The notes beneath the pieces are model-generated. The model worked only from the letters and a program-made list of their open reading frames with translations, searched no databases and was not told where the DNA came from. Source: Actinomycetales bacterium Actino_02 (GTDB lineage: Bacteria > Actinomycetota > Actinomycetes > Propionibacteriales > Propionibacteriaceae). From it: a stretch of DNA of 64,000 nucleotides. Location: positions 62,001 through 126,000 of the forward strand of contig LUYM01000006.1 of the NCBI GenBank assembly GCA_001603275.1. Direction: 5' to 3'. Positions within the stretch are counted from its first letter, which is position 1, and each line of letters begins with the position of its first letter. A program made the position numbers and the translations under genes. Shown piece after piece: positions 1 through 9,094 of this stretch.

Positions 1-1
1 C

Positions 2-274
2 TTCGCGCTGGCCTCGCCGGGGGTCGAGGTGCATTGGCCCGATGACTTCGACTTCTCCGGCGGCCAGGACCCGGATACGGCTCTGGCGGCGGCGGTGGTG
101 CTGCCCACGGGCGGCCTGGTCGAGTACTCGATCAGCGCGCCGCCCGGCGACATCGCCGCGGTCGTCGCCGAAGGCGAGGTCCGCATCGAGGTCGAGAGTG
201 CGGCGGGCGCTCACCGGATCCGAGTCTGCGCGGACCGTCCCGCTGTGTTGCGGGCTGTAGTCGTCGCCGACTAG
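2..274 (+). CDS. C-terminal fragment of an unidentified protein (cut by window edge)
   Basis: An open frame runs from the first bases of the window to a TAG at 272-274, so the 5' part of the gene is missing. The 90 visible residues alternate hydrophobic and polar positions, as in a beta-sandwich tail, and contain no motif I recognise. The internal GTG at 29 is probably not the true start because the frame is open upstream of it. The fragment faces the GH63-like gene convergently across three palindromic repeats. Function unknown. Confidence 0.55.
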   Translation, partial: FALASPGVEVHWPDDFDFSGGQDPDTALAAAVVLPTGGLVEYSISAPPGDIAAVVAEGEVRIEVESAAGAHRIRVCADRPAVLRAVVVAD

Positions 275-305
275 GCAGGCGACCGAACCGTCGTCCGCAG
301 AGGAC

Positions 306-400
306 GGGGACGGTTCCTTTTTCGTCCACCCACTAGCCCTCGTGGACGGTATTGGAACCGTCCCCGTTGGACCGGGCTGGACGGTAATGGAACCGTCCCC
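306..400. repeat. Three intergenic palindromic repeats (GGACGGT/ACCGTCC family)
   Basis: One copy reads GGGGACGGTTCC at 306-317. Two copies on the opposite strand follow, ending GGAACCGTCCCC at 354-365 and 389-400. The second and third copies each contain 7-base arms GGACGGT and ACCGTCC around a six-base loop. They sit between the convergent ends of the left-edge fragment and the GH63-like gene. This is the only group in the left half of the window; the next copy is near 30.08 kb. Confidence 0.85.
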
Positions 401-420
401 TTTCGTCCCGGAGGAGGGGC

Positions 421-2142
421 TCAGCCGGCGCGGCGGACGAAGTCGGCGGCGAACATCAGGTAGACCGCGGCCGTCCAGGTGTAGGCCCGGTCCCGCAGGC
501 CGGCCCCGCTGACCGCATCGAAGTTCTCGGCGAAGCCGGACTGCTCACACAAGGCTCGGAAGCGGGCGTTGACGATGTCGGCCACCTCGGTGAACCCGGA
601 CGCCCGCAGGCCGTCCTCGATCAGCGCGGTGGACGGTGCCCAGATCGGGCCGCGCCAGTAGCCGTCCGACTCGTAGTGCGGTGAGGTGACCGGCTCGGTG
701 GCTGGGCCATGGTCGGTCAGGTGGTCGAGCAGGTGGGCCACCATCGACGAACGCACCTCGGCGGGCAGCCGCTCACCCAGCACCAGCGGCAACAGGTTCA
801 GCAGGCTGGACGAGGTCGACCGCTGTCCGGACAACGCCCCGACAGCGACGAACTCCTCCCCGGTCCACAGCTGGCCGAGCATCGCCGCGATCAGCTCGTC
901 GCGGGCCTTCGTCCATTCCTGTGCCGGACGGCCGAGTTCCGCCGACAACTCGGCCAGCACCTCCACCTGCAGAGCCAGGAAGCCGGCCAGGTCGGGCGCC
1001 TCGATCAGCCGATCACGGTCGAAGGTTGTCGAGTTGTCCCAGCCGGAGTCGTTCCCGTGCTGGTAGTAGGGCAACGCGTGCCCTGGACGGCGCCGGTAGT
1101 CCAGCCAGAACCGGGTCCAGGCGGTCAGCCGGTCGTGGATCTCCTCCAACTCGGCGCGCGTCAGCGGACGCTCCGCGGCGGCCCGCAGTCGGCGCAGCGC
1201 CCAGCCGTGGATCGGTGGCTTCACGTAGTTGCGCAGCACCTCGGAGTGGGTGATCGAGTCGGGCAGTGCGCCCGAGGCGTCCTGGTGGTCGAAGGGGGCC
1301 AGGAACTGATCGACGGCCAGCCCGGTCAGGCCGGGAGCAAGGGCCAGCGCGTTGAAGCAGTGATCCCAGCTCCACAGCTTGTCCATCCAGTGCTTCGACA
1401 TCAGCACCGACTCCCGCTGCATGAACCCTTCGGGGGCGACCGTGGCCGACCACAGCACATAGGCGGCCAGGGCGGCGGCCGGCGTCCGCTCGTCCCGCCA
1501 CGGCGCGATGGCATCGACGAACCCGGCGAAAGCGGACGCCTGGGCGGACGCCACCTCATCGAAGCCGGCCCCAGAGGAGATCGGCACCGCCGCGGTGCCG
1601 ATCTCCTCCACGGTGGCCTCCCAGGGCAGGCCGTCGCCGCCGAGCGCCACGTTCCGGGAGGCCACCCCGAGCGCTTCGGCTCCGTGGGCTTCGACGGAGC
1701 CGAGCCGGCTGGTCACCCGATAGCGGCGTCCGGTCTCATACGAGGTGAAGGTCGGAGCGTCGTCCAGGGGGTCGACGAACAGGTAGGTGCCGGTGAACGG
1801 GGTCAGTCCACCAGCGGCGTCGCTGAGCTGCAGTCCGAGCCCGACGCCGCGCAGCCGAATCGCATCGGTGGTCTCGAAGCTCGCTTCGATGATCCCCTGG
1901 CCGGCCTGCCAGCTGAACACCGACGGGCTGGCCGTCCACGACGTCGCGACGATGTCGCCGTCGCGGACGGGGTCGAGCCGCAGCACGGCGTGCATGCCGT
2001 TGCGGTGCGAGACCAGATGCACGGCATCGGTGCGGGTGTGGAGGGCAGTCACCGGGGAGAGGTTCAGCCACGATCCGCGCGTGCTGAACGGAATCTCGCG
2101 CAGGTCGAAGGTGAGGTTGGCGGGCTCGCCAAGTACGGACAT
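421..2142 (-). CDS. GH63-like (clan GH-G) glycoside hydrolase, probable cytoplasmic alpha-glucosidase
   Basis: The 573-residue protein has signatures of the (alpha/alpha)6-barrel glycosidases related to GH63 and GH37: WSWDHCF, NDSGWDNST (holding the likely catalytic acid Asp), GYWRGPIW, and a late ENFD segment that may hold the base Glu. The first ~200 residues form a beta-rich N-terminal domain. The ATG at 2142 is preferred over longer in-frame starts because AGGA lies just upstream and the longer starts would run back to the permease end. There is no signal peptide, so it probably hydrolyses an imported oligosaccharide. It is the last gene of the binding-protein/permease cluster, 73 bases after the second permease. 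Exact substrate (alpha-glucoside, glucosylglycerate or similar) cannot be read from sequence. Confidence 0.82.
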   Translation of the reverse strand: MSVLGEPANLTFDLREIPFSTRGSWLNLSPVTALHTRTDAVHLVSHRNGMHAVLRLDPVRDGDIVATSWTASPSVFSWQAGQGIIEASFETTDAIRLRGVGLGLQLSDAAGGLTPFTGTYLFVDPLDDAPTFTSYETGRRYRVTSRLGSVEAHGAEALGVASRNVALGGDGLPWEATVEEIGTAAVPISSGAGFDEVASAQASAFAGFVDAIAPWRDERTPAAALAAYVLWSATVAPEGFMQRESVLMSKHWMDKLWSWDHCFNALALAPGLTGLAVDQFLAPFDHQDASGALPDSITHSEVLRNYVKPPIHGWALRRLRAAAERPLTRAELEEIHDRLTAWTRFWLDYRRRPGHALPYYQHGNDSGWDNSTTFDRDRLIEAPDLAGFLALQVEVLAELSAELGRPAQEWTKARDELIAAMLGQLWTGEEFVAVGALSGQRSTSSSLLNLLPLVLGERLPAEVRSSMVAHLLDHLTDHGPATEPVTSPHYESDGYWRGPIWAPSTALIEDGLRASGFTEVADIVNARFRALCEQSGFAENFDAVSGAGLRDRAYTWTAAVYLMFAADFVRRAG

Positions 2143-2215
2143 CTGGTTCCTAAGGACGAAGGCGGTGATGCGAGGCCGAGGTGCGGCGGGGAAGGGATGG
2201 ACGGGTGGTGGGCGG

Positions 2216-3034
2216 TCAGTCCTTGACGGCGCCGGCGGTGATCCCGGCGGCCACATAGCGCTGAGCGACGATCAGCAGAATCGCGGTAGGAATGGAGGCG
2301 ACCACCGCTGCGGCCATCAGCGGTCCCCATTCCTGGTTCTGGGAGCCGATGAAGTCATACAGACCCATGGTGATCGGGCGCAGGTTGCCGCCCTCACGGT
2401 TCAGGGTCGACGCGAACAGGAAGTCCGACCACGCCCACAAGAAGGCGAACAGGCCAACGGTGACCGCCGAGTTCCGCGACACCGGCAGGACGACCGAGCG
2501 GAACGTCCGCCAGTAGGAGGCTCCGTCGATCTCGGCGGCCTCGAGCAGTTCCTTGGGGATGCTGGCCATGAAGGCCGAGAACAGCATCACTCCGAACGGC
2601 ATGGCGATCGTGGAATCGGCCAGGATCAGGCCGTACACCGAGTTCAGCACCCCGAGGTTGGAGTAGATCGTGTAGAAGCCCAAGGCCATCACGACGGCCG
2701 GGATCATCTGCGCGACGATCAGCAGGAAGTTGATCACTCGATGGCCGGGAACGGTCAGCTTCGACAGTGCGTAGGCCGCCGGAGCCGAGATCACCAAGGT
2801 GACAACGACCGTGCCCAAACCGATCAGGACCGACGTCCCCAAGTACGGCAGCTGGCTGGATAGCACTACCTGGTAGTTCTCCAGGGTGAACGCCTTCGGG
2901 AACAGGTCGGCATCGCGGATTGCGCTGCGCTGAGTGAAGGAGACGTTGATCATCCAGTAGAGCGGGAACAGCATCACAGCGGTCAGGACGACTCCGATCG
3001 CGGTCTTCCACCAGGCGCGATGGACGGGATTCAT
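2216..3034 (-). CDS. Carbohydrate ABC transporter permease (MalG type)
   Basis: This 272-residue inner-membrane protein has about six hydrophobic segments. Its cytoplasmic EAA loop reads EAAEIDGASYWRTF followed by a Pro, the element that docks onto the ATPase. Its ATG overlaps the stop of the upstream permease by four bases (ATGA), with GGAGGAGCG just before it, so the two are translationally coupled. With its partner it forms the membrane channel for the sugar delivered by the binding protein encoded at 4122-5411. No ATPase gene is nearby; a shared MsiK-like ATPase elsewhere is the usual solution in actinomycetes. Confidence 0.93.
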   Translation of the reverse strand: MNPVHRAWWKTAIGVVLTAVMLFPLYWMINVSFTQRSAIRDADLFPKAFTLENYQVVLSSQLPYLGTSVLIGLGTVVVTLVISAPAAYALSKLTVPGHRVINFLLIVAQMIPAVVMALGFYTIYSNLGVLNSVYGLILADSTIAMPFGVMLFSAFMASIPKELLEAAEIDGASYWRTFRSVVLPVSRNSAVTVGLFAFLWAWSDFLFASTLNREGGNLRPITMGLYDFIGSQNQEWGPLMAAAVVASIPTAILLIVAQRYVAAGITAGAVKD

Positions 3035-4011
3035 CGCTCCTCCTGGCGGCGCTGGACGAACAGGTAGACGAAGCCCATGATCAGGGCGACCACGAGCAGG
3101 ACGGTGCCGACCACGGCGGCCTGGGAGTATCTGATCACCGAGGACGAGCCCTTGCCGAAGGCCATGGCATAGGCCCAGGTGGCCAGGGTCTGGGAGCTTC
3201 CGGTGCCCATGCTCATGATCCAGATGATGTCGACGACTTTGAGGGTGTAGACGAAGCCGAGCAGCAAGGTGATCGCGCTGACCGGTTTGAGGAGCGGGAA
3301 GGTGATCGACCAGAACTGGCGCCAGGCGCTGGCCCCGTCGATGGCGGCCGCCTCATAGAGGTCTGCGGAGATGTTCTGCAGGCCGGAGTACAAGATCACC
3401 AGGTTGAACGGGATGCCCAGCCAGATGTTGGCGATGACCACGGCCCACAGTGAGTGATCGTTGTTCAGCCACCAAATCGGGTCCATTCCGAAGACCCCGA
3501 GGAAGCGGTTGATGATGCCGTTCTCGGCGTCCATCATCCATTGCCAGGTGGTCGCCGAGACGATGATCGGCAGCAGCCAGGGCACCAGGAACAGGGCCCG
3601 CAGCACTTCGGACAGCGGGAAGTGGCGCCGGAAGAAGACGGCCAGTCCGAGTCCGATCGAGTACTGGAAGACCAGCGAGACGATCACGAAGATCGCCGTC
3701 TGCACGACCGTGGGGGCGAACAGCGGTGAACTGGTGACCTCCTTGTAGATGTCGAAGCCGACGAAGGGAGCTGCCCCGGTGACGAAGGTGGCTCGAGTGA
3801 ACCGATGCAGGCTCATCGAGACGTTCTCGAACAACGGATAGACGTAGAAGACGCAGAAGTAGATCGCCATCGGTGCGATAAAGGCCAAGCCGGCCCAGGT
3901 GGTCGGACGGATCCGCCGCCGGTGCGCGTCCGGCGAGCCGGCCGATCCAGTGCGCCTGGCTGCGGGCTTCAGCGGCAGCCGAGCGGCTGAGTGCTGGGTG
4001 CTCAACGTCAT
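3031..4011 (-). CDS. Carbohydrate ABC transporter permease (MalF/UgpA type)
   Basis: The 326-residue protein has a basic, proline-rich cytoplasmic N-terminus of about 35 residues followed by six membrane spans. The EAA loop EAAAIDGASAWRQFW is near residue 220. It is the first permease after the binding-protein gene, separated from it by two very strong hairpins (4050-4114), and overlaps the second permease by four bases. It forms the other half of the sugar channel of locus 1. Confidence 0.93.
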   Translation of the reverse strand: MTLSTQHSAARLPLKPAARRTGSAGSPDAHRRRIRPTTWAGLAFIAPMAIYFCVFYVYPLFENVSMSLHRFTRATFVTGAAPFVGFDIYKEVTSSPLFAPTVVQTAIFVIVSLVFQYSIGLGLAVFFRRHFPLSEVLRALFLVPWLLPIIVSATTWQWMMDAENGIINRFLGVFGMDPIWWLNNDHSLWAVVIANIWLGIPFNLVILYSGLQNISADLYEAAAIDGASAWRQFWSITFPLLKPVSAITLLLGFVYTLKVVDIIWIMSMGTGSSQTLATWAYAMAFGKGSSSVIRYSQAAVVGTVLLVVALIMGFVYLFVQRRQEER

Positions 4012-4049
4012 GAACCAATCGTCGTGAACGTGCGGGGAGGTTGGGTGGA

Positions 4050-4114
4050 CTTCGCCGGATTCGTCCGGCGAAGGTGGGGGCGGCCGACTGGAGTCTGGGC
4101 AGTCGGCCGCCCCC
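4050..4114 (-). terminator. Two strong hairpins between binding-protein and permease genes
   Basis: On the minus-strand transcript a 15-bp perfect stem (4076-4090 with 4100-4114, nine-base loop) is followed by a 10-bp perfect stem with a TTCG tetraloop (4050-4059 with 4064-4073). They begin eight bases after the binding-protein stop. No T run follows, so partial termination or 3'-end protection is more likely than a full terminator. This is the expected way to make more binding protein than permease. Confidence 0.75.
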
Positions 4115-4121
4115 AGGTTGA

Positions 4122-5411
4122 TCAGCCCTTCGCGTCCACTGCGGCTTGCTCGAAGGCCTTCTTGATCGCGGCGGCGTCACCGGACGCGTTCAGCGAGGCC
4201 TGCAGAGCAGTCGAGATGGCTGCAGAGGTCTGGGTGTAGGCAGGGCCAAGGTCGGTGGTGCGACCCTGGGCGCTCTCGATGGCTGCGGCCCACGGCTTCC
4301 ACATCGGGTCGGAGGCGATCTGGGCTGCCCGCAGATCCTTCTTGGCGGCGAAGTAGCCGAGCTGGTCGCCGGTCTTCACCTGGTTGTCCTTGCTGACCAG
4401 GCAGTCGATGATCTGCTTGGCTGCGGCGTAGTGAGCGGCCGCGTTGTCCTTGTGGATCGGGGCCAGGACGAACTCGCCACCGGTCGGGACGCCGGCAGCG
4501 CCACCGGCCTTGCTCGGGATCGGGATCATGGCGGCCTTGAACTTCTGCTGGGTGGCGGCCTTGGCGAACCAGGAACCGTTCTCAGCGAAGGCGTACTTGC
4601 CGGTCAGGAAGAGATCCCAGGACGCCGACTGGTTGTCGGTGATCGCCGACTTCGGGGCGTAGCCCTTGGCGATCCAGTTGGAGACCAGCTCGCCGGCCGA
4701 GATGGCCTCAGCCGAACCCGGATCCTTGAGGGTGGCGCCAGCGCCCCAGAACCAGGGCTCGAACTGGAAGACACCTTCCTCACCGGCGATGCCGGCGAAG
4801 GTGATGCCCTTGGCGCCGGAGGCGGTGACCTTGGCCAGAGCCGCATTCAGGGCGTCCCAGCTGGTGATGGACGCCGGGTCGACGCCGGCCTTCTTCAGGA
4901 TGTCGGCGTTGTAGTACAGGCCGAGGGTGTTTGCGCCGATCGGGACGCCGTAGGTGACGCCGTCAACCGTGCCGGGGCCGGCCAGGTTGGCGTCGAAGCC
5001 GGAGGTGTCCATGCCGACGTCGGTGGCCGGAGCCAGCAGGCCTGCGCTGGCCGCGTCCGGGACGGCCGGGTTGTCGAGCATGACCACATCGGGTGCGTTG
5101 TCTTCCTTGACCGCGGTGGTCAGGCTGTTCAGCAGGTCCGAGGTGGCGCTGGAGGTGCGGGTGACCGTGGTGCCGGCCGGTGCGCAGGACTGGACGTACT
5201 TGGCCCAGTCGGAGTTGGCGTCGTGCTGCGGGTACGGATCCCAGACGGCGATGTTGGTCAGTGCGGCCGGGGCGCTGGAGGCGGGCTGGCTGGCGCTGCC
5301 GGACGAGCTGGCGCTCGGCGCCGGGGTGCCGCTGCAGGCGGCGAGCGCCGTGACCATGGTCACGGCAGCGGCGACTCCGGCGAAGCGGAGGGCGCGATTT
5401 GTGGTGAACAC
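4122..5411 (-). CDS. Sugar ABC transporter substrate-binding lipoprotein
   Basis: The 429-residue protein opens with a basic n-region, a hydrophobic core and a lipobox TALAAC with the lipidated Cys at residue 26. A Ser/Ala/Pro-rich linker of about 20 residues follows, then a cluster-B extracellular solute-binding fold (GITFAGIAGEEGVFQFEPWFWGAG region, then TGKYAFAENGSW). It starts at a GTG preceded by GAGAGGAA. An operator-like palindrome lies about 52 bases upstream of the start. It captures the sugar at the cell surface and delivers it to the two permeases downstream. Ligand unknown; the GH63-like enzyme suggests a glucose-containing oligosaccharide. Confidence 0.92.
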   Translation of the reverse strand: MFTTNRALRFAGVAAAVTMVTALAACSGTPAPSASSSGSASQPASSAPAALTNIAVWDPYPQHDANSDWAKYVQSCAPAGTTVTRTSSATSDLLNSLTTAVKEDNAPDVVMLDNPAVPDAASAGLLAPATDVGMDTSGFDANLAGPGTVDGVTYGVPIGANTLGLYYNADILKKAGVDPASITSWDALNAALAKVTASGAKGITFAGIAGEEGVFQFEPWFWGAGATLKDPGSAEAISAGELVSNWIAKGYAPKSAITDNQSASWDLFLTGKYAFAENGSWFAKAATQQKFKAAMIPIPSKAGGAAGVPTGGEFVLAPIHKDNAAAHYAAAKQIIDCLVSKDNQVKTGDQLGYFAAKKDLRAAQIASDPMWKPWAAAIESAQGRTTDLGPAYTQTSAAISTALQASLNASGDAAAIKKAFEQAAVDAKG

Positions 5412-5462
5412 TTGCAGGTTCCTCTCTGAATCTTGTTGTGTTTCCTGGTCAATCTGGGTAAT

Positions 5463-5476
5463 TCGAACCGGTTCGA
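5463..5476. promoter_or_regulatory. LacI-type operator upstream of the locus 1 transport genes
   Basis: TCGAACCGGTTCGA is a perfect 14-base palindrome with a central CG, the usual form of a LacI/GalR operator. The same 14 bases are at the centre of the longer palindrome at 6571-6592 in front of the LacI gene. Its place between the regulator gene and the binding-protein start suggests it controls the transport and hydrolase cluster. Confidence 0.85.
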
Positions 5477-5519
5477 CGGCCAGACAACGGCCGCTCTGCC
5501 GAGATCTGTGTGTGGGTGG

Positions 5520-6539
5520 TTAGGAAGGGAGCAGGTTCCGGGTGCTGCCGCGGTCGGTGATCGCGGGGGCAATCAGCTGCACTTGTGGTGGCACGGACTC
5601 GCGTCCGCGCTGGATGCGTTCGATGAGCCGGGACACTGCCGTGTGGCCCAACTCATAGGCTGCAGATTCGACGGCGGTGAAGGGCAAGGAGAACTCTTCG
5701 CCGAAGTCTCGGGAGTAGAGCGAGACGACGCTGAGGTCATCGGGGACCCGGATGCCGCGCTCGTGGAGGATCGTCGGCAGAGCTGCGATGGTGGCGTCGT
5801 TGTGCACCATCAGTGCGGTGGCGTCCGGCCAGGTGTCGAGGATCTGGTTCATTGAGCGGCGCACCGCAGAACCCTGGGCTTCCCCGTAGTGGGCGTGGAT
5901 GCGGATGCCGTAGCGGGCAGCCCGCTCGATGGCCGCATCCCGGAACCGCCAGACATAGGAGCCGCCACGCTCGACGACGTGGTGCGGCGGAGTGACCAGG
6001 ACGATCTCGCGATGGCCCCGTTCGTGGAGATGATCGACGAGGATCCGGGCGGCCTCGGTGAAGTCGAGGTCGATGGCGTCCACCTCGTGCGTATCCCTGG
6101 GCAGTCCGATCAGCACGCCAGGCTGGTGCACCTCACGCAGGGAGGGGACCCGGGGGTCGTCGGCGGTGACGTCGAGCAGGACGAAGCCGTCCACCATGTT
6201 CGAGTCACCGATCCGGTGGATGGTGCGGGGGCCGTCGGCGTCGGTGACCATCAGGATGTCGTAGCCGTGGGCCCGCGCCGTCTCCGAGACCGGAAGGACG
6301 TACTGCAGCATGGCCGGTGCGAATTCGTCAGCGTGGAACTGCAGGAGCAGGCCCAGCACCATGGTTTGCGAGGTGGCCAGTGCTCTGGCTCCGGCATTCG
6401 GAGTGAAGCCGAGTTCTTCGATGGCTTCCTGAATTCGGTGTTGGGTGGCCACCGAGATGGCTCGCTTCCCGGACAGGACGTAGGAGACCGTGCTGCGAGA
6501 GACGCCGGCGCGTCGTGCAACGTCGCCAATCGTCACCAT
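5520..6539 (-). CDS. LacI-family transcriptional regulator of locus 1
   Basis: The 339-residue protein has an N-terminal LacI helix-turn-helix (TIGDVARRAGVSRSTVSYVL, residues 3-22), the hinge helix region with ARALAT near residue 55, and a periplasmic-binding-like effector domain to the C-terminus. It starts at an ATG preceded by AAAGGGGG. Palindromes sharing a 14-base core lie upstream of its own gene and upstream of the transport genes, so it probably represses both until the sugar or a product binds. Same orientation as the cluster it should control. Confidence 0.93.
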   Translation of the reverse strand: MVTIGDVARRAGVSRSTVSYVLSGKRAISVATQHRIQEAIEELGFTPNAGARALATSQTMVLGLLLQFHADEFAPAMLQYVLPVSETARAHGYDILMVTDADGPRTIHRIGDSNMVDGFVLLDVTADDPRVPSLREVHQPGVLIGLPRDTHEVDAIDLDFTEAARILVDHLHERGHREIVLVTPPHHVVERGGSYVWRFRDAAIERAARYGIRIHAHYGEAQGSAVRRSMNQILDTWPDATALMVHNDATIAALPTILHERGIRVPDDLSVVSLYSRDFGEEFSLPFTAVESAAYELGHTAVSRLIERIQRGRESVPPQVQLIAPAITDRGSTRNLLPS

Positions 6540-6570
6540 GGCACACCCCCTTTGGTCTGCGTTCGCTCAT

Positions 6571-6592
6571 CCTGTCGAACCGGTTCGACAGG
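6571..6592. promoter_or_regulatory. 22-base perfect palindrome, autoregulatory LacI operator
   Basis: The arms CCTGTCGAACC and GGTTCGACAGG are exact reverse complements with no spacer. The site lies 32 bases upstream of the LacI ATG and shares its inner 14 bases with the site at 5463-5476. Autorepression is the simplest reading. Confidence 0.87.
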
Positions 6593-6691
6593 AGTTAACG
6601 CCACCCGGTCGGTGGCTGTCAAGGGGTCCCTCGTGATCCGGGTGGTCACAACTCGATCACGGATTGGATCGCAAGTCGTGCCGTTCTCGGC

Positions 6692-7531
6692 TCAGACGCT
6701 CAGCAGAGCCAAGCCCAGCAGCAAGGCACTGAGGACGAGCTCGACCACACCGATGGTCACCGTCGGCAGCCGGCGAGACTGGTTGAGGACGAGCAGGACG
6801 ATTGTCCGGGCCAGCGCGACGGTGAACAGCAACGGCCAGGCCCATCCGGCCACCCCAATCAGCATGCCCGCGATAACCAGGGCGATCAGGTGCCAGAACA
6901 GTGACGCGATCGCCCAGCGGCGCTGGGTCCGTCCGCGGATCAGCGACTTCACGTGCAAGACGGTGCCGCCGAAGTAGCCGAACATCGCCGCGGTCAGACC
7001 GGCCACCAGCGGGACCAGCGGCGAACCGGCCAGCGCTGTGGGTGACGGCGCTGAGACAACCGGCAGCATCAGGCAGGCCGCGGCCACCGTGGCCAGGCCA
7101 CTGGCCAGGGAGCGTTCCCGGTGCCGTGCGGTGGCGATCAGCGCCACCAGGACCAGAGGGATGAAGGCGACCAGCCAACTCAGCGCCGTCGGGCCGGCCA
7201 GGGCCACGGTGAGGAGGCCGAGAGCGGCCGCCGCGGCCGAGTAGGTGAACAGGGCCGGCTGCCAGCGCGGCCGGCGGGCCGGCCGGGCCTTCAGCCAGCC
7301 ACTGAGGGCGCCGAAAGCGAAGTAGCCGACCAGCCAGGTGGCGATCAGTGCGGCTGTCGCCCAGCCGAGCGTGCCCAGTGAGTGAGCGAGCCGCGTCCCC
7401 ACGAGTGACGGCACGACCAGCATCGCCCAGGCGCCATGTTGGCGGGGCACCCAACCCAGGCTGGTTCGGCCCGGCCCGGTCGCGGCACCCGTCGGCGCAG
7501 CCCCGATGGCGGTGGGGGTCGAGATACTCAA
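6692..7531 (-). CDS. YwiC-like integral membrane protein
   Basis: The 279-residue protein starts with about 25 disordered residues, then the family signature PRQHGAWAML, and has roughly eight membrane spans. A second conserved stretch, FGYFGGTVLHVKSLIRGR, occurs near residue 200. It matches the YwiC-like family of unknown function. The apparent start is TTG at 7531 with AGGA five bases before it. It stands alone between the LacI gene and the GH10 gene, with no obvious link to either sugar locus. Confidence 0.83.
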   Translation of the reverse strand: MSISTPTAIGAAPTGAATGPGRTSLGWVPRQHGAWAMLVVPSLVGTRLAHSLGTLGWATAALIATWLVGYFAFGALSGWLKARPARRPRWQPALFTYSAAAAALGLLTVALAGPTALSWLVAFIPLVLVALIATARHRERSLASGLATVAAACLMLPVVSAPSPTALAGSPLVPLVAGLTAAMFGYFGGTVLHVKSLIRGRTQRRWAIASLFWHLIALVIAGMLIGVAGWAWPLLFTVALARTIVLLVLNQSRRLPTVTIGVVELVLSALLLGLALLSV

Positions 7532-7811
7532 ACGATTCCTGACGTCAGCGGATCGGAGCCTGTCCTGTCGCCGATCGGGGGTGCCGTGCCTGGCGCGAAC
7601 TGCTCCGCTGAGGCGTTCAGGATACCCGGGGACGTGTCCGGACGCTCATTGGCGGGGACGCGCACGGCTTCCGGCTAGGACGCGGACGGTCGCTGAACCT
7701 CGGGGCGAGGCCCCGCGGGAGGCCAAGGGCAGGACTCATGTCTCCTTGTGTCGGGGCATTCGGGTCGGACGAGCAGCCAGTGTGACGAGGCCTCTGGCCT
7801 GCCCCGTGGGC

Positions 7812-9077
7812 TCAGCTGTCCAGCGTGACGCTGGCGTCGGAGTCCAGGTGGAACTCGATGCTGGCCCCGGCCCCGGACAGTAGATAGTCCCCCCGGTAGG
7901 CATCGAGGATGAACCGCCCCTGATCGTCGGTGCAGGTCTCGGTCTCGGCCAGCCACCACTCGCCGCGAATCAGCCGCTTGAGCTCGTCGAAGGAGGGCTT
8001 GGCGGTTCCGTCGGCCCGCAGCAGGCCGGACGGTGCGCCCAGCCAGGAGCCATCGTCGGTCAGCCCCCAGTAGGTCACCGCCATCACGCTGGGCTGAGCG
8101 AACAACGTCGTGTAGTGCCGGACCATCTCCTCGGCCTGCCGCTGCTCGCCCTCCGGCGTCGATGGCCACGACGGGACCTGGTAGTCGTTGAGATCGACGA
8201 TCTCGGGCGGCATCAGCGCTCCGGAGAGCAGGGTGGTCTCGGTCCAGTGCAGGGGCAGGCCGAACCGGCGGAACCGCTCGACGACGGCGTTCGTCCGCTC
8301 CTCACCCCAGTAGCCCTGGTGCATGTGGGACTGCAGGCCGATGGCGTCGATCCGGATCCCGTCCTCCAGGCAGGACTCGATCAGCCGCTCGTAGCGCTCG
8401 GAAAGGTTGAAGTCGTTGATCAGCAAGGTGATGTCCGGATTGGCAGCGCGCGCGGTCTCGAAGGCCAGCCGCACCATCGAGAGCCGATCCTCGCGCTGGG
8501 CCAGCCGGGTGATCGCGTTCTCCTCCGCGGTGAACTCGGGCAGGATGACGACCTCGTTGATCGCGTCCCAGGTGTCGATCACGCCGCGGAAGTCGGTGAC
8601 CTCCCGGGTGATCCGGGCCCGCGCCGTCGCGGCGACCTCATCATCGGACAACGGCAGCAGCCACGCCGGGGCCAGGGTGTGCCAGAGCAGCGGGTGCCCC
8701 TTGACGGCGATTCCCCGCTCGGCGAACCAGCGGGCCGCGGCATACAGCCGAGCCGTGTCCGGCTTGCCTCGCTCGGGTTCGAAGCCTCGCCAGTAGAACG
8801 GCAAGGTGGCGGTGTTGTAGAGCTCGGTGAACCGTTCGGCCAGCAACTCATGGTTGCCGAGGGCACCGCCGAAGACATTCGGCTTGATCTCGTGCTCGCC
8901 GTTTGCCAGCGGAATCAGGTCGAACCCGATGTTGCCGAAGATGAACTCATGGCGGCGCTGGGCGACCCGGACGATCTGGTTCGGGCGCGGACGTCCGGCC
9001 GAATCGGTCACGGTCACCACAGCGCGGGCCGTGCGGTGAGCGAAGCGAGTGGGATGGGCGACGACGACTTCGTGCAT
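7812..9077 (-). CDS. GH10-family glycoside hydrolase (cytoplasmic endo-xylanase-like)
   Basis: The 421-residue protein has GH10 landmarks: KGHPLLWH (126-133), acid/base Glu175 in DTWDAINE, the IGLQSHMH segment, nucleophile Glu280 in LHWTET, and YWGLTD at about 366. A beta extension of about 50 residues ends the protein. The ATG at 9077 is chosen because AGGAGT precedes it; a longer frame to 9242 only overlaps the GH3 gene. It lacks a signal peptide, so it should act on imported xylo-oligosaccharides or a related glycoside. It lies 17 bases after the GH3 gene and ends that operon. The nucleophile context HWTET differs from the common ITELD, so specificity may deviate from xylan. Confidence 0.85.
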   Translation of the reverse strand: MHEVVVAHPTRFAHRTARAVVTVTDSAGRPRPNQIVRVAQRRHEFIFGNIGFDLIPLANGEHEIKPNVFGGALGNHELLAERFTELYNTATLPFYWRGFEPERGKPDTARLYAAARWFAERGIAVKGHPLLWHTLAPAWLLPLSDDEVAATARARITREVTDFRGVIDTWDAINEVVILPEFTAEENAITRLAQREDRLSMVRLAFETARAANPDITLLINDFNLSERYERLIESCLEDGIRIDAIGLQSHMHQGYWGEERTNAVVERFRRFGLPLHWTETTLLSGALMPPEIVDLNDYQVPSWPSTPEGEQRQAEEMVRHYTTLFAQPSVMAVTYWGLTDDGSWLGAPSGLLRADGTAKPSFDELKRLIRGEWWLAETETCTDDQGRFILDAYRGDYLLSGAGASIEFHLDSDASVTLDS

Positions 9078-9094
9078 CTTGACTCCTGTGCTGC

